From Paenibacillus glycanilyticus (GTDB lineage: Bacteria; Bacillota; Bacilli; Paenibacillales; Paenibacillaceae), in contig NZ_JAMBNP010000003.1 of assembly GCF_023715145.1 (NCBI RefSeq), forward strand, positions 496,001-560,000: a DNA stretch of 64,000 nt, in the 5' to 3' direction. Below the pieces are notes generated by a model, which saw only the letters and a program-made list of their open reading frames with translations, ran no database searches and had not been told where the DNA came from. Every line of letters starts with the position of its first letter. Positions within the stretch are counted from its first letter, which is position 1. Shown here piece by piece: positions 17,303-26,982 of this stretch. Made by a program: the position numbers and the translations under genes.

Positions 17303-19405
17303 GTGCTTCAACGTTGGCAGCAATGGAACCGCAAAGCGATACTCTGGCTATGGGTTATTGCAATCATCGGCGTAATCGCCGCACTGCCTATCGGGATGAA
17401 CCGTATGGATATGGAATCATCCTCGAAGTCCGTGGAATATGTATTTGATTATCGTGACCTGGTCGAGATCTCGGACTATCAGGCCCGCCCTCAGCAGTTT
17501 ATCGACGAGCAGCTAGGCAAGATGAAGGACGTCGGCATTACGACGATGTCGCTGTATGAGAGCTCCCTGAAGGAGCTCTCCCAGTCCGGCCGCCTGAAAT
17601 ATTACAATTCGAAGGATGTAGCCTTGCTGCAAAGCAAGCTGGAGCCTGTTGGACAGAACTTCACCTACATTCTGTTTAGCGGTACGGAAGAGGAAGAGAA
17701 GATTGGTCCAATCATTCGCGAGGCAATGGACCGTGCGGGTGCGATATACCGTCCTTGGACCTTTGACGGCCGCAATGGTCTGGTAGTTGAACTGCCGCTG
17801 CAGGAAGTCCTGCTGCAGCCGATGGATTTCGATCCGATGACCCTGCAGTCTCTGCATGACAAGGGCTTTCACATTCTGGCGCGCTTCTCCGACCGCGTAC
17901 TGCCTTATGACGAGACGGCAACCGACGCGCAGCTGGCCCGCCTGAAGGAAGTTGGCGTTACGCGCGTATTATTTGACGGAGCAACGGTGAAGGGCTTTAA
18001 GGATCAAGCCGAGCTGCGAAGCCTGAATTCGTTCGCCGAGCTCCTCAACAAGTATGGCATGGGAATCGCAACGATCGAGAATTTGAAAAAACCTCAAGGC
18101 GGCATAAATAAATTAGCATATATTACAAATTATAATATCGTGCGCTTGTACTCCCTGTCGGCAGAAGACGCGATCGCCAAATCGCCGGAAGTGTTGACCG
18201 ACCGGTTCCTGCTTGCGGCGAAGGATCGTAACATCCGGATGTTCTTCCTGAATGCAAGCGTGCAGACCAGCACGGAGAAGTCGAAGGTAGTAAGCGGCCT
18301 CGACAATCTGTATATCACCATGAAGGGCAAAGACGGCCTGGTTCAAAAAATGACCGATGCCGGCTTCTCTCCGAATTTGGCGCAGCCATTTGACGTGAAG
18401 CATCCATCGTACATTAAACCGCTTAAGATGGTTGTTGCCGCAGGCGCGGTTGCTCTGATTGCACTGCTTGTTAATGTATTTATTCCGGGTACGCTCATTC
18501 CGCTCTATTTGATCGGATTGATTGGCGCAGCTGGTCTGTTCCAGATCAACAGCGCGCTTGCCGAGCAGGCGCTGGCGCTGGGAGCAGGTATCAGCGCTCC
18601 TACACTCGCTCTCGTGTGGGTGATGAACCGGGTATATGCCCGAACGGAAGGCAGCCTGCGCACGGTGGGCGGAGCCTCGTGGAATGGACGAGCTGATGGT
18701 CCGGGCGAAGGCAAATGGATCTTCGAGGGTCTGACGGTAGGACGCCGCCTAGGGCTCGCGGTTACTTGGTTTATCGTAACCGCGCTGATCTCTCTGATGG
18801 CTGTGCCATTCGTATTCGGCCTTCTGAACAATATTACGTACAGCATGGTACTGCAGCAATTCCGCGGCGTAAGCCTTCTCCATTTGGCGCCGATTGGCCT
18901 TACGGCGATTTACGTGCTGCTGTATACCGGCAATTCGCCGATTCGCCGCATACGCAAGTTTGCCAATCTGCCGATTACGGTGTTTATGGTTGTTGCGTTT
19001 GTGGTCATTGCCGTAGTAGGCATGTATTACCTGTCGCGTACCGGCAACGAAGGCTCGGCTTCCTCGCTGGAGCTGACGTTCCGCAATTGGCTGGAGCAGA
19101 CGTTTGGCGTTCGCCCGCGGAGCAAGGAATTCCTCCTGGCGCATCCGCTGTTATTAATTGGATTGTTCCTCGCGCTTCGTTACCGCCTGGCGTGGGTATT
19201 CATTATCGTTGGTTCGATCGGGCAGCTGTCGATGGTTGATACGTTCGCCCATATTCATACGCCGCTGTACATTTCGATTATCCGCGTATTCCTGGGTCTT
19301 GGCCTTGGCGCGATCATCGGTCTGATCCTGATTGGCGTGTGGCAAGTGCTGGAAGGGGTATGGCGCAAATGGTCACCGGGACTGATAAGAAAACTTTCCG
19401 AATAG
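17303..19405 (+). CDS. DUF5693 polytopic membrane protein in the csaB cluster
   Basis: This is a 700-residue protein with one N-terminal membrane helix (about residues 13-32) and a large extracytoplasmic region of about 340 residues. A C-terminal half follows with roughly eight hydrophobic segments (from VVAAGAVALIALLVN onward). It belongs to the uncharacterised DUF5693 family, which I recognise from this location beside csaB in several Bacillota. ACGGAGGATT supports the start at about 17303. Its end overlaps csaB by 37 nt, which suggests coupled translation. A role in export or modification of the secondary wall polymer is my inference; no catalytic motif is evident. Confidence 0.8.
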   Translation: MLQRWQQWNRKAILWLWVIAIIGVIAALPIGMNRMDMESSSKSVEYVFDYRDLVEISDYQARPQQFIDEQLGKMKDVGITTMSLYESSLKELSQSGRLKYYNSKDVALLQSKLEPVGQNFTYILFSGTEEEEKIGPIIREAMDRAGAIYRPWTFDGRNGLVVELPLQEVLLQPMDFDPMTLQSLHDKGFHILARFSDRVLPYDETATDAQLARLKEVGVTRVLFDGATVKGFKDQAELRSLNSFAELLNKYGMGIATIENLKKPQGGINKLAYITNYNIVRLYSLSAEDAIAKSPEVLTDRFLLAAKDRNIRMFFLNASVQTSTEKSKVVSGLDNLYITMKGKDGLVQKMTDAGFSPNLAQPFDVKHPSYIKPLKMVVAAGAVALIALLVNVFIPGTLIPLYLIGLIGAAGLFQINSALAEQALALGAGISAPTLALVWVMNRVYARTEGSLRTVGGASWNGRADGPGEGKWIFEGLTVGRRLGLAVTWFIVTALISLMAVPFVFGLLNNITYSMVLQQFRGVSLLHLAPIGLTAIYVLLYTGNSPIRRIRKFANLPITVFMVVAFVVIAVVGMYYLSRTGNEGSASSLELTFRNWLEQTFGVRPRSKEFLLAHPLLLIGLFLALRYRLAWVFIIVGSIGQLSMVDTFAHIHTPLYISIIRVFLGLGLGAIIGLILIGVWQVLEGVWRKWSPGLIRKLSE

Positions 19406-20526
19406 TTGTCTCCGGCTACTACGGGTTCCGCAACAGCGGCGACGAAGCGGTGCTTCGCTCGATTCTGCTGGCGTTAGCCGAGCAGGGCGAAGCCGCCGGC
19501 ATTCGGATTCAGCCGGTCGTGCTGTCTGCCGACCCGGACTGGACAAGCCGCATGTACGGCGTGGAAGCGGTCCGGAGGATGCATCCGAAGGACCTGCTGA
19601 GCGTGCTCCGCGCGAGCGACGGGCTGATCAGCGGCGGCGGAAGCCTGCTGCAGGATGCCACAAGCGCCAAGACGATTCCGTATTACACCGGAATCATCAA
19701 GCTTGCCCAGTGGCTTGGCAAGCCGACGTTTATTTATTCGCAGGGGATCGGGCCGGTGAACCGGCGCTGGATGGATCCGCTCATCCGCTCTAGCATGCGG
19801 AAGAGCGCGTATGTGTCGGTGCGGGACGCCGAATCCGCTGAGCTTCTTAAGCGGATTGGCGTGCCGCAAGGCCGGATCGAGGTCGTGCCCGATCCGGTGA
19901 TGGGGCTGCCACTGCCGGCTGGCGCGGCAGCGGGGCGGGCGCAAGCCGCCGCCGAGGATTCGGCGGCTGTGCCCGTGCTGGGCGTGTCCTTGCGGCATTG
20001 GCGCAAGGACGGCGAAGATCTTGGCCGCGCGGCAGACGCGCTGGCCGAGCTTGCCAGCCGCCGCCCGGTGCGGCTGCGGTTCCTTCCGTTCCATACGCCA
20101 GACGATGCGGAAGCATCGAAGCTGGTCATGGAACGGCTCAGCGGCAGGCTGGCGGGCGGAAGCTCGGCCGAGCTGGCCGCCCCTGGCGATGACCCCCAGC
20201 AAATGCTGCTGGAGGTAAGCCGCTGCGATGCGCTGCTGGGCATGCGCCTGCACGCGCTTATCTACGCGGCGAACCAGATGGTTCCGATGCTTGGCTTATC
20301 GTACGATCCGAAGATCGACCAGTTCCTTCACCGGCTTGGTCTTGCGGCGGTTGGTACGACCGAGCAGCTCGACGCAGCCGCTTTCGCGGACAGCGCGGAG
20401 CAGCTGCTGGATAACGCTAGCGGCTGGAAAGAGAAGCATCGCGAAGCGATCGAACGATTAAGGCAACAATCGCAGCAACCGGCGCAACAAATTGCGCAGT
20501 TATTGCGTCATACCATATCGAGGTGA
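19369..20526 (+). CDS. csaB: Polysaccharide pyruvyl transferase CsaB
   Basis: CsaB adds ketal pyruvate to ManNAc in the secondary cell-wall polymer, making the ligand that SLH domains bind. The N-terminal VSGYYGFRNSGDEAVL and the SGGGSLLQD, YSQGIGPV and GMRLHALIYA motifs are the family signature. The ATG at 19369 has GGAAGGGG ten bases upstream. In-frame starts at 19339 and 19360 are badly placed for it. The protein then has 385 residues. A short Ala-rich, high-GC linker (residues near 185-205) separates the two lobes. It overlaps DUF5693 and is followed 7 nt later by tagA. At least four SLH proteins in this window would depend on it. Confidence 0.95.
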   Translation: MVTGTDKKTFRIVVSGYYGFRNSGDEAVLRSILLALAEQGEAAGIRIQPVVLSADPDWTSRMYGVEAVRRMHPKDLLSVLRASDGLISGGGSLLQDATSAKTIPYYTGIIKLAQWLGKPTFIYSQGIGPVNRRWMDPLIRSSMRKSAYVSVRDAESAELLKRIGVPQGRIEVVPDPVMGLPLPAGAAAGRAQAAAEDSAAVPVLGVSLRHWRKDGEDLGRAADALAELASRRPVRLRFLPFHTPDDAEASKLVMERLSGRLAGGSSAELAAPGDDPQQMLLEVSRCDALLGMRLHALIYAANQMVPMLGLSYDPKIDQFLHRLGLAAVGTTEQLDAAAFADSAEQLLDNASGWKEKHREAIERLRQQSQQPAQQIAQLLRHTISR

Positions 20527-20533
20527 TTTTCAC

Positions 20534-21295
20534 TTGTCGAAACAAGTCCCAACGGTGCCGATTTACGGAATTCCATTCTCTAAGATGAGCATGGACGAGA
20601 CGGTCAAGTACCTAACAGAAGCAATTGAACAGAAGCGCCAAACGCATGTCATTACGGCTAATCCGATTATGGTAATGTCGGCGGTTGAAAGCCAGGATTA
20701 CTACAAGATGATGAGAAAAGCCGAGCTTATCGTACCGGACGGTGCGGGAGTCGTATGGGCGGCCAACTATGTGGGCACACCGGTGACAGAACGCGTAACG
20801 GGCTTTGACCTGTTGCATCGTCTTATGCAAGAGGGCGAAAAACGCAAATGGACAGCTTATTTGCTGGGCACTTCGCAGGAAGTGATTGAAGCAGCGGCCG
20901 AAAAGCTGCAGCTGCAATATCCGCAGGTTCGCATCGTAGGAGTTCGCAACGGATATTTTGGCGCCGATCAGGACGCTGAGGTAGTCGAAGCGATTCGGCA
21001 GGCAGCACCGGATTTACTGTTTGTGGCACGAGGCGCGGACACACAGGAGCCTTGGATTGCCAAATATAAGAAGCAACTCGGCGTACCCTTTATTATGGGA
21101 GTTGGAGGAAGCTTCGATATTGTTGCAGGAAAGCTGAAAAGAGCGCCAATCCTGTTCCAGAAGCTGCGTTTGGAGTGGTTTTACCGGTTATTACAGGAGC
21201 CGAAAAGGCTGCCGAGAATGTTGGTTTTGCCGAAATTCGTCGTGAAAGTGGTTCGCGATAAAGAAAACGTCAAGAAACCGCGTCCTACTACGTAA
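20534..21295 (+). CDS. tagA: WecG/TagA/CpsF glycosyltransferase (ManNAc transferase)
   Basis: TagA-type enzymes add ManNAc to undecaprenyl-PP-GlcNAc at the inner membrane face, the second step of wall teichoic acid or secondary wall polymer synthesis. The family motifs ITANPIMVMSA and VPDGAGVVWA are present; the Asp in the latter is the expected catalytic residue. The start is TTG 20534 with GAGGTGATT upstream; the in-frame ATG at 20492 lies inside csaB and is less likely. This gives 253 residues. Partners are tagO (next gene) for the first step and csaB for pyruvylation. Confidence 0.93.
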   Translation: MSKQVPTVPIYGIPFSKMSMDETVKYLTEAIEQKRQTHVITANPIMVMSAVESQDYYKMMRKAELIVPDGAGVVWAANYVGTPVTERVTGFDLLHRLMQEGEKRKWTAYLLGTSQEVIEAAAEKLQLQYPQVRIVGVRNGYFGADQDAEVVEAIRQAAPDLLFVARGADTQEPWIAKYKKQLGVPFIMGVGGSFDIVAGKLKRAPILFQKLRLEWFYRLLQEPKRLPRMLVLPKFVVKVVRDKENVKKPRPTT

Positions 21296-21334
21296 TAACC
21301 TCCCAAAACCGTTGAAAATAAGTGAAAACGGGAT

Positions 21335-21364
21335 TTGGAGTTTCTTCTTCTGTCGGAGTATAAT
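21335..21364 (+). promoter_or_regulatory. Weak sigma-A promoter candidate for tagO
   Basis: A perfect TATAAT at 21359-21364 lies 36 nt before the tagO start region. The best -35 (TTGGAG at 21335-21340, 18-nt spacer) is only half matched. Confidence 0.45.
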
Positions 21365-21400
21365 TCACTTCGGTAGATAGAAAAAGGGGAGCTGCACAAT

Positions 21401-22537
21401 ATGCCAGCAGGCTTACTGTACACATTAGGATTTATCTTATCTTTAATAATAGCCTTAGTTATGACACCGCTTGTTAAAAAATTCGCTTTCAAGGTCGGAG
21501 CGATTGATAAACCGAATCACCGTAAAGTACATACGCGCATTATGCCTCGTATGGGTGGTCTCGGGATCTATCTCGCTTTTGCCATTGGATTCTTGATTCT
21601 TATGCCGTTCATTCCGGACGGGTTGCTGAACCAAGAAGGAACTAACCTAATCCGCGCCGTTCTTGTTGGCGGTACGATTATTATTTTGATCGGTGCCTTC
21701 GATGACCGCTTCGAGCTGTCGGCCAAGGTGAAGCTGGTGGCCCAAATCGCCGCGGCATGCGTAGTCGTATTCGGTTTTGGCGTCAAGATCGACCTGCTGA
21801 ACGTACCGTTTGGCGCTACGATGCAGCCGATTGAAGCTTGGGTATCCATCCCGCTTACGATCTTCTGGATTGTTGGCGTGACGAACGCAATCAACCTGAT
21901 CGATGGTCTTGACGGACTGGCAGGCGGCGTATCCGCCATTGCGATTGGCACCATCCTTGTGATGGCGATCATCATGGGGAATGTACCGATTATCTTGCTC
22001 AGCGTTTTGCTGCTTGGAGGTATTGTTGGATTCCTGTACTTCAACTTCCACCCGGCCAAAATCTTTATGGGCGACTCCGGTTCGCTGTTCCTGGGCTTCT
22101 GTCTGGCGATGCTGTCGATGACGAGCTTCAAGCAGATTACGATCGTATCGTTCGTAACTCCGCTGCTTATCATTGGCGTACCGCTGTCCGACACGTTCTT
22201 CGCGATTATCCGTCGCCTTGTGAATAAGCGTCCGATCTTTGCGCCGGATAAGGGACATCTGCATCACTGCTTGCAAGAGCTGGGCTTCAGCCACCGCAAG
22301 ACGGTTCTTATCATCTGGAGCGTAGCAGCAGTGTTTGGCGGCTTTGCGATTCTGCAATCGACCGTCGTCCAGTCTGCCGCGGCGAACTGGATTACGTTTA
22401 TCGTGATCTGCCTCGTGATCTTCAGCCTCCAGATTGGTGCGGAGCTTATCGGTATCGTAGACAAATCGCGCCGTCCGGTTATTAACTTCTTGAACCGTAT
22501 GCTTCGCTCGAAGGTCGATGCAAGAAGCTCGAAATAA
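21401..22537 (+). CDS. tagO: Undecaprenyl-phosphate GlcNAc-1-phosphate transferase (TagO/WecA family)
   Basis: TagO begins wall polymer synthesis by moving GlcNAc-1-phosphate onto undecaprenyl phosphate. It is a polytopic protein of 378 residues with about ten membrane helices. The DD/Mg motif region NLIDGLDGLAGG, the loop FMGDSGSLFLGF and the cytosolic HLHHCL stretch identify the family. AAAAGGGGAG precedes ATG 21401. With tagA and csaB in the same cluster it probably serves the SLH-binding polymer. Teichoic acid synthesis could use it too. Confidence 0.95.
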   Translation: MPAGLLYTLGFILSLIIALVMTPLVKKFAFKVGAIDKPNHRKVHTRIMPRMGGLGIYLAFAIGFLILMPFIPDGLLNQEGTNLIRAVLVGGTIIILIGAFDDRFELSAKVKLVAQIAAACVVVFGFGVKIDLLNVPFGATMQPIEAWVSIPLTIFWIVGVTNAINLIDGLDGLAGGVSAIAIGTILVMAIIMGNVPIILLSVLLLGGIVGFLYFNFHPAKIFMGDSGSLFLGFCLAMLSMTSFKQITIVSFVTPLLIIGVPLSDTFFAIIRRLVNKRPIFAPDKGHLHHCLQELGFSHRKTVLIIWSVAAVFGGFAILQSTVVQSAAANWITFIVICLVIFSLQIGAELIGIVDKSRRPVINFLNRMLRSKVDARSSK

Positions 22538-22566
22538 TAGGCTATTATTTTATAAAAGGCAAGACC

Positions 22567-22598
22567 AAAGGGTTGTCCGATGAGGACAACCCTTTTTC
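22567..22598 (+). terminator. Intrinsic terminator after tagO
   Basis: A perfect 12-bp stem, AAAGGGTTGTCC at 22567-22578 with GGACAACCCTTT at 22584-22595, loop GATGA, T-rich tail. Confidence 0.97.
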
Positions 22599-22662
22599 TG
22601 TTTCTATTTTATATAGGTTCCTACATTAAAATTTCTTTATAATTCCAATCTGCCGAATGGAC

Positions 22663-22690
22663 TAACATTTTGGGGCTAATGGACCGATAA
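22663..22690 (+). promoter_or_regulatory. Sigma-D-like promoter candidate for the 1344-aa SLH protein
   Basis: TAAC at 22663-22666, 16 nt, ACCGATAA at 22683-22690. The spacing and -35 are the same as in the flhO promoter, and the -10 differs from GCCGATAA by one base. It lies 169 nt before the gene. Confidence 0.4.
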
Positions 22691-22858
22691 CAACAGTACA
22701 GAACTATTCTTCAACCGAAGATACAAGGGAGGAAGTAGATCGGAATCATACGGATGTACGTACAATCGACCTCTAATTGCAATGTCAACCAGTTGGAATC
22801 GTCGGCCATTTTCTTCGTCATTACGCTAACAGCCATTACATAAAGGAGGAACATCGTT

Positions 22859-25800
22859 TTGAAAAAGCTATTATCGCTTGTGCTGTCTCTGGCGCTTCTA
22901 ATTACGCTGCTGCCGCCGTTTAGTACACCCCACAAAGCTTCTGCAGCGGGAACGTATTTCTTGTTCAACAACGAGATGTATACAGTTCTAGATGCACGCA
23001 TGACTACCGATAAGTTAGTAACACTTACAGGTACGATTAATAATGTTGTAGGCAACTCCATCAGCTACAGTGTCTACAATATTAAGAGGAATGACGCGAG
23101 CGAGACTCCCGTTAAAAGCATTGAGAACCAAACGGCAAACATCAGGTTATCGGGTAACAATATTACCGTTAGCAACTTGGAGTTGTATCCGGGTCTAAAC
23201 AAAATTACGTTCAAAGGGATCTATGGTACCTCTACTGTCACCGAATCTATCTACATCGAGTATCGCGATAATCCGCTGCTGTATGATTTGACTGCCAATA
23301 TCCGCGGCGTTCAATATAGCATTCTGGAGGACGCAACAACGGTTCTTCAATCCCCTATGTCGGAAGGCAAAGACAGTGAAGATATTTCCATTAGTGGTGT
23401 AGCGCCAAACGCAACGAAAGTTGTTGTTGTCATGAATGGCAAGAGCTACGAATATCGGGTTTCCGATTCGGGAGATTACAAGTTTATAGCATCACCGCTC
23501 AATATTAAGGCGGGCAAGAACATTGTCACGATACGCGTCTCCAATGACAATCAGACCATTGAAACGACAAGGGAACTCGCGTTTTATAACGGTAGTGTTA
23601 CCTTCTACGATGTGAATCTGACTGATGGAACAAGCACGGTTGACCTCGCACAAGGTCCGGATCTTTCCATCGATACAACAAGCACAGGCGATCTTACGGT
23701 AACGGGCAAGGCGATTGTTCCTGTGCAGCAGGTTTCGGATATCGCCGATATTACGTCGAGATTTATATTCGCGCCAGACGCTCAATTTACCACTACTCCA
23801 ACAATTACGGTAAGCCGAACTACGCCGGATGCGGGAACCTATAAACCAACGGACAAATTTATAACCGTGGAGTTTTCTGCAAACCTTGGACCGATTAAAT
23901 CTTTTACACCTGAAAAAAACTATTCCTTTAATCTAAAAGGTTATAACGTCGTAAAGAAGCAGACCGAGCAGTCCGATACGATGACGTTCAAGCTTCATAA
24001 CAGTACCAAGCCCTACATTTACGATGTGAATTATTTGAATGGCTATACCTCCGATATGAGCACGAAGGGACCGCAGCTTCAGTCGCTCGTAGGCACAGAT
24101 ATTGAGAACGCTAATATCTTCGCGCTTCCGATGGGTGTCGAAGTTCTGATTGGCAACTATTCGTCTTTAACGAGCCCGTATACCGGAATTATGAGCCTAG
24201 CCAGTTCCTCAGGGGTTAAGCTAACGGACGGTTTTCAACAGCTCGGATTCGAACAGGTAGTTTACCGGAATGTTAACGGAGTATCGCGCCCATTCCTTCG
24301 CGTATTTATGGAAATATCTAAACTACCCGCTGCCGGCACGCAGGATCTGTATTTTATGTTGCAGAACGATAAGGATGGCATAAAGCATGCGACGGTAAAG
24401 CTGCTGTATGGTCCTTTTGCAAAGTACGACAGCATTTATGATGGTTTAATTATTAAGTATGATACAACTTTGGGCGATGATGCGGGGGAAGCATATTTGT
24501 TGGGTCAACTTGGTAAATTCGCCGGCCAGTTCTCCAACATTGCTAATGAAAGCGAGATCGTATTTTCGAATGAAGCGACTCCTACCAAACCGCAAACCGT
24601 ATTTTTCTATTTGAACAATGTTGCAATCGGTTTGGCTAAGAATTCGTCCCCGTCTGCATTCAAGATAGATTCCGATGACGAGGAACTTGCGTTTAACATC
24701 TTGAACAAGACGGGCGAGAACACGATTCGTATTGTATATACCACGGCGAAAAACAATTACGAGAATACGATCAAGTTTAATATCGTACCGACTAATTTAC
24801 CGTTAATTCCGGCTCCGAATACAGATGGGGTTTATCCGTACAGTATGAGCAGGACTGCACCTTTAGCCAACGATCCAAACTTCACAAAGGTATCTAGCTT
24901 CTTCTCCACAAAGGAAGCTCAGATGAAGGTATATGGTACATTTGCTTTTATTGACCTAGGCGAAAGACCGGATCTTATCCAGAATAAAGTCGATGCTCTG
25001 TCAGGGTCGAGGTTCAATTACATTTTGCAAATTAGCTCCCCTAATTTTAAGAGCGATATAGAATGGGATTTATCCAAGGAATTCACCGTTGTGTCTAACG
25101 GCGCAGGGACAATAGTTAATCAAAGTGGGCCTGGCAAAGACACCAAAATACCAAATCTAGACGTGTTCTATAATGTGGACGGAAAGTATTTCTACTTTAT
25201 CCTAGACAAGCAGGAAATTCCGGATGACGGTAGCTCGCAAATCTATTTATTAACCGTATTTAATTCCGGAAAGACAGGCCCTCGTGCAACTTATCGTTTG
25301 CAGGTGGATCCGATCGCTATTCCGTATACGGTACTCTCGCCAGTGCTTGAAGAACGGAATTTGAACCAGAATTACGTAGATGTCATCATTACATCTCCCG
25401 GTGCGGAGACAATGACCATTAACAAGCTCGCCGCCAAGAAAGTTAATTATCTGGATTATTCCGATGATCCGGTTAATCCGACCCCTATCGAAGCATTCAA
25501 GGTGCGCGTAACGGGCATAAAGGAGAACAAAGAAACGGCTATACCGATTGTGATTACGAGAGGTAAAGACAAAATTACAGATACGCTTAAAGTAAATTAT
25601 CAGCCGGCGAATATTCCGGGGGCGCAGTACACAGAAACGATGGCAAGCTCTCACAAAGCCTTTAACGGAAGCCTGGCGCTTACTTTCCCGAAAAACACAA
25701 AACTGATCCGTCCGTCTTACAATTCGACATCCGGGAATTCCAGTCAAATCTATAGCGGCAACCAACTGCTGTTCGGTATTGCCAATCCTACAGACGGTAT

Positions 25801-26893
25801 TGTCAATCGTTACGAATATCGAAAGCAGCCTGCAGATTTTTGGCTGGAAAATCAAACGGGCAGCTACATTATGGGGAAATATTTCTCAGAACGGTTTATT
25901 AAGGTTAGTCCACTCTTCTGGATAGACGGAGGACAGGCAGATGACAATAGTACGCCTGTTTATGACCCCATTACGTCGGGATTAGATCCATACCCGTATC
26001 AGATGGTACAGGGAGATCCGGACAAGCAATTCTTTTTAAGACGGAATAATAACAAAGAAGTAATCCCTTCACAGGTTGGCTCGCTTACTTTATCTTATGA
26101 TCCTAGTATTTCGCAAGGTTCAGGTACAGTAGTTACTGTATTCCGTTACGATCCGGTTGAAGATTTGTGGGAAAATATCGGTGGTACGGTGGATGAAAAG
26201 AAGCATACGATCAAAGTTCCATTCAGCAAGTTCGGTTACTATGTGGTAAGCAAGCTTACTTACGGCTATAACGATATTAATGATCATCCATACGCACGAG
26301 AGGCCATGGAAGCGATCTTCTCTAAAGGGATTATGAATGCCTTTGATCCAACCGGTATTTTTGGTGCTGATCAATATGTAACCCGCGGCGAATTTGCGCG
26401 AATGATCGTTAGGGCGCTCAACATTCCGCTTAATTATGCGGGAACGCAGCATTTCAGCGATGTCTTGGTGGACACGAACATTAATCCAAAGGCACTGTAT
26501 GACTATCGCTTTATCGAAACGGCGGCAAGAGCCGGGATCGTCAGAGGCACGCAGCCAAAGAGCTTCCAGCCTGAATCTAGCTTGACACGTCAAGATGCTA
26601 CGGTTATTCTGGCTAAGGCGCTTAACCTGAAGCTGGAGACGAATGCGTCTAAAGCGAAAGCGGCTCTGGATAAGGCCTTCAAGGACTCTGGAAATGCAGA
26701 TTACTATGCTATTCCTTCTATTCTAGCAATACAGAAGAAGGGCTTTATCCAAGGGTCAATGATTGATCCGAAGGATAAGAAGGCAGGCTATGTATTTGAG
26801 CCAAGAGCAAGACTGCTGCGGAGTGACGCAGCAATTATCATGGCCAAAGTCATGGCGAGCAACAAAACTTTGCCTGCAATATACGCGAATTAA
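22859..26893 (+). CDS. Large secreted surface protein with C-terminal SLH domains
   Basis: This 1344-residue protein starts at TTG 22859 behind AAAGGAGG. It has a clear signal peptide (MKKLLSLVLSLALLITLLPP, cleavage probably after KASAA at about residue 29). The body (about 30-1130) is beta-rich with no catalytic motif I recognise, and contains repeated stretches that look like Ig-type modules. Three SLH repeats fill residues about 1137-1335; the middle and last motifs (LTRQDA, LLRSDA) are diverged. It should be held on the wall by the pyruvylated polymer made by tagO/tagA/csaB. It is a surface structural or adhesive protein by inference; a role in S-layer assembly is possible. Confidence 0.88.
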   Translation: MKKLLSLVLSLALLITLLPPFSTPHKASAAGTYFLFNNEMYTVLDARMTTDKLVTLTGTINNVVGNSISYSVYNIKRNDASETPVKSIENQTANIRLSGNNITVSNLELYPGLNKITFKGIYGTSTVTESIYIEYRDNPLLYDLTANIRGVQYSILEDATTVLQSPMSEGKDSEDISISGVAPNATKVVVVMNGKSYEYRVSDSGDYKFIASPLNIKAGKNIVTIRVSNDNQTIETTRELAFYNGSVTFYDVNLTDGTSTVDLAQGPDLSIDTTSTGDLTVTGKAIVPVQQVSDIADITSRFIFAPDAQFTTTPTITVSRTTPDAGTYKPTDKFITVEFSANLGPIKSFTPEKNYSFNLKGYNVVKKQTEQSDTMTFKLHNSTKPYIYDVNYLNGYTSDMSTKGPQLQSLVGTDIENANIFALPMGVEVLIGNYSSLTSPYTGIMSLASSSGVKLTDGFQQLGFEQVVYRNVNGVSRPFLRVFMEISKLPAAGTQDLYFMLQNDKDGIKHATVKLLYGPFAKYDSIYDGLIIKYDTTLGDDAGEAYLLGQLGKFAGQFSNIANESEIVFSNEATPTKPQTVFFYLNNVAIGLAKNSSPSAFKIDSDDEELAFNILNKTGENTIRIVYTTAKNNYENTIKFNIVPTNLPLIPAPNTDGVYPYSMSRTAPLANDPNFTKVSSFFSTKEAQMKVYGTFAFIDLGERPDLIQNKVDALSGSRFNYILQISSPNFKSDIEWDLSKEFTVVSNGAGTIVNQSGPGKDTKIPNLDVFYNVDGKYFYFILDKQEIPDDGSSQIYLLTVFNSGKTGPRATYRLQVDPIAIPYTVLSPVLEERNLNQNYVDVIITSPGAETMTINKLAAKKVNYLDYSDDPVNPTPIEAFKVRVTGIKENKETAIPIVITRGKDKITDTLKVNYQPANIPGAQYTETMASSHKAFNGSLALTFPKNTKLIRPSYNSTSGNSSQIYSGNQLLFGIANPTDGIVNRYEYRKQPADFWLENQTGSYIMGKYFSERFIKVSPLFWIDGGQADDNSTPVYDPITSGLDPYPYQMVQGDPDKQFFLRRNNNKEVIPSQVGSLTLSYDPSISQGSGTVVTVFRYDPVEDLWENIGGTVDEKKHTIKVPFSKFGYYVVSKLTYGYNDINDHPYAREAMEAIFSKGIMNAFDPTGIFGADQYVTRGEFARMIVRALNIPLNYAGTQHFSDVLVDTNINPKALYDYRFIETAARAGIVRGTQPKSFQPESSLTRQDATVILAKALNLKLETNASKAKAALDKAFKDSGNADYYAIPSILAIQKKGFIQGSMIDPKDKKAGYVFEPRARLLRSDAAIIMAKVMASNKTLPAIYAN

Positions 26894-26898
26894 TGGAT

Positions 26899-26938
26899 AG
26901 AGCAGCTGGGCTCTTTGCCGAGCTGCTCTGCTTTTCCT
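26899..26938 (+). terminator. Intrinsic terminator after the 1344-aa SLH gene
   Basis: AGAGCAGCT at 26899-26907 pairs with AGCTGCTCT at 26921-26929, followed by GCTTTTCCTTCT. Stem is perfect, tail moderate. Confidence 0.8.
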
Positions 26939-26954
26939 TCTATTAATTTCTAAT

Positions 26955-26982
26955 GTAAGTTTATCCAAAGTAAGTTTATCCA
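26955..26982. repeat. Short tandem direct repeat in the S-layer upstream region
   Basis: GTAAGTTTATCCA occurs at 26955-26967 and again at 26970-26982, a period of 15 bases. It lies upstream of the likely promoter and could be a binding site or a slippage product. Confidence 0.7.

Larger units (their letters stand above)
22538..22858. other. Intergenic region between tagO and the first SLH gene
   Basis: This 321-base stretch holds the tagO terminator (see 22567), an A/T-rich zone with TATAAT at 22638-22643 but no good -35, and a sigma-D-like pair. That pair is TAAC at 22663-22666 and ACCGATAA at 22683-22690, 16 nt apart. Downstream is a leader of about 160 nt with AAAGGAGG at 22843-22850. No gene is apparent. 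Confidence 0.6.
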
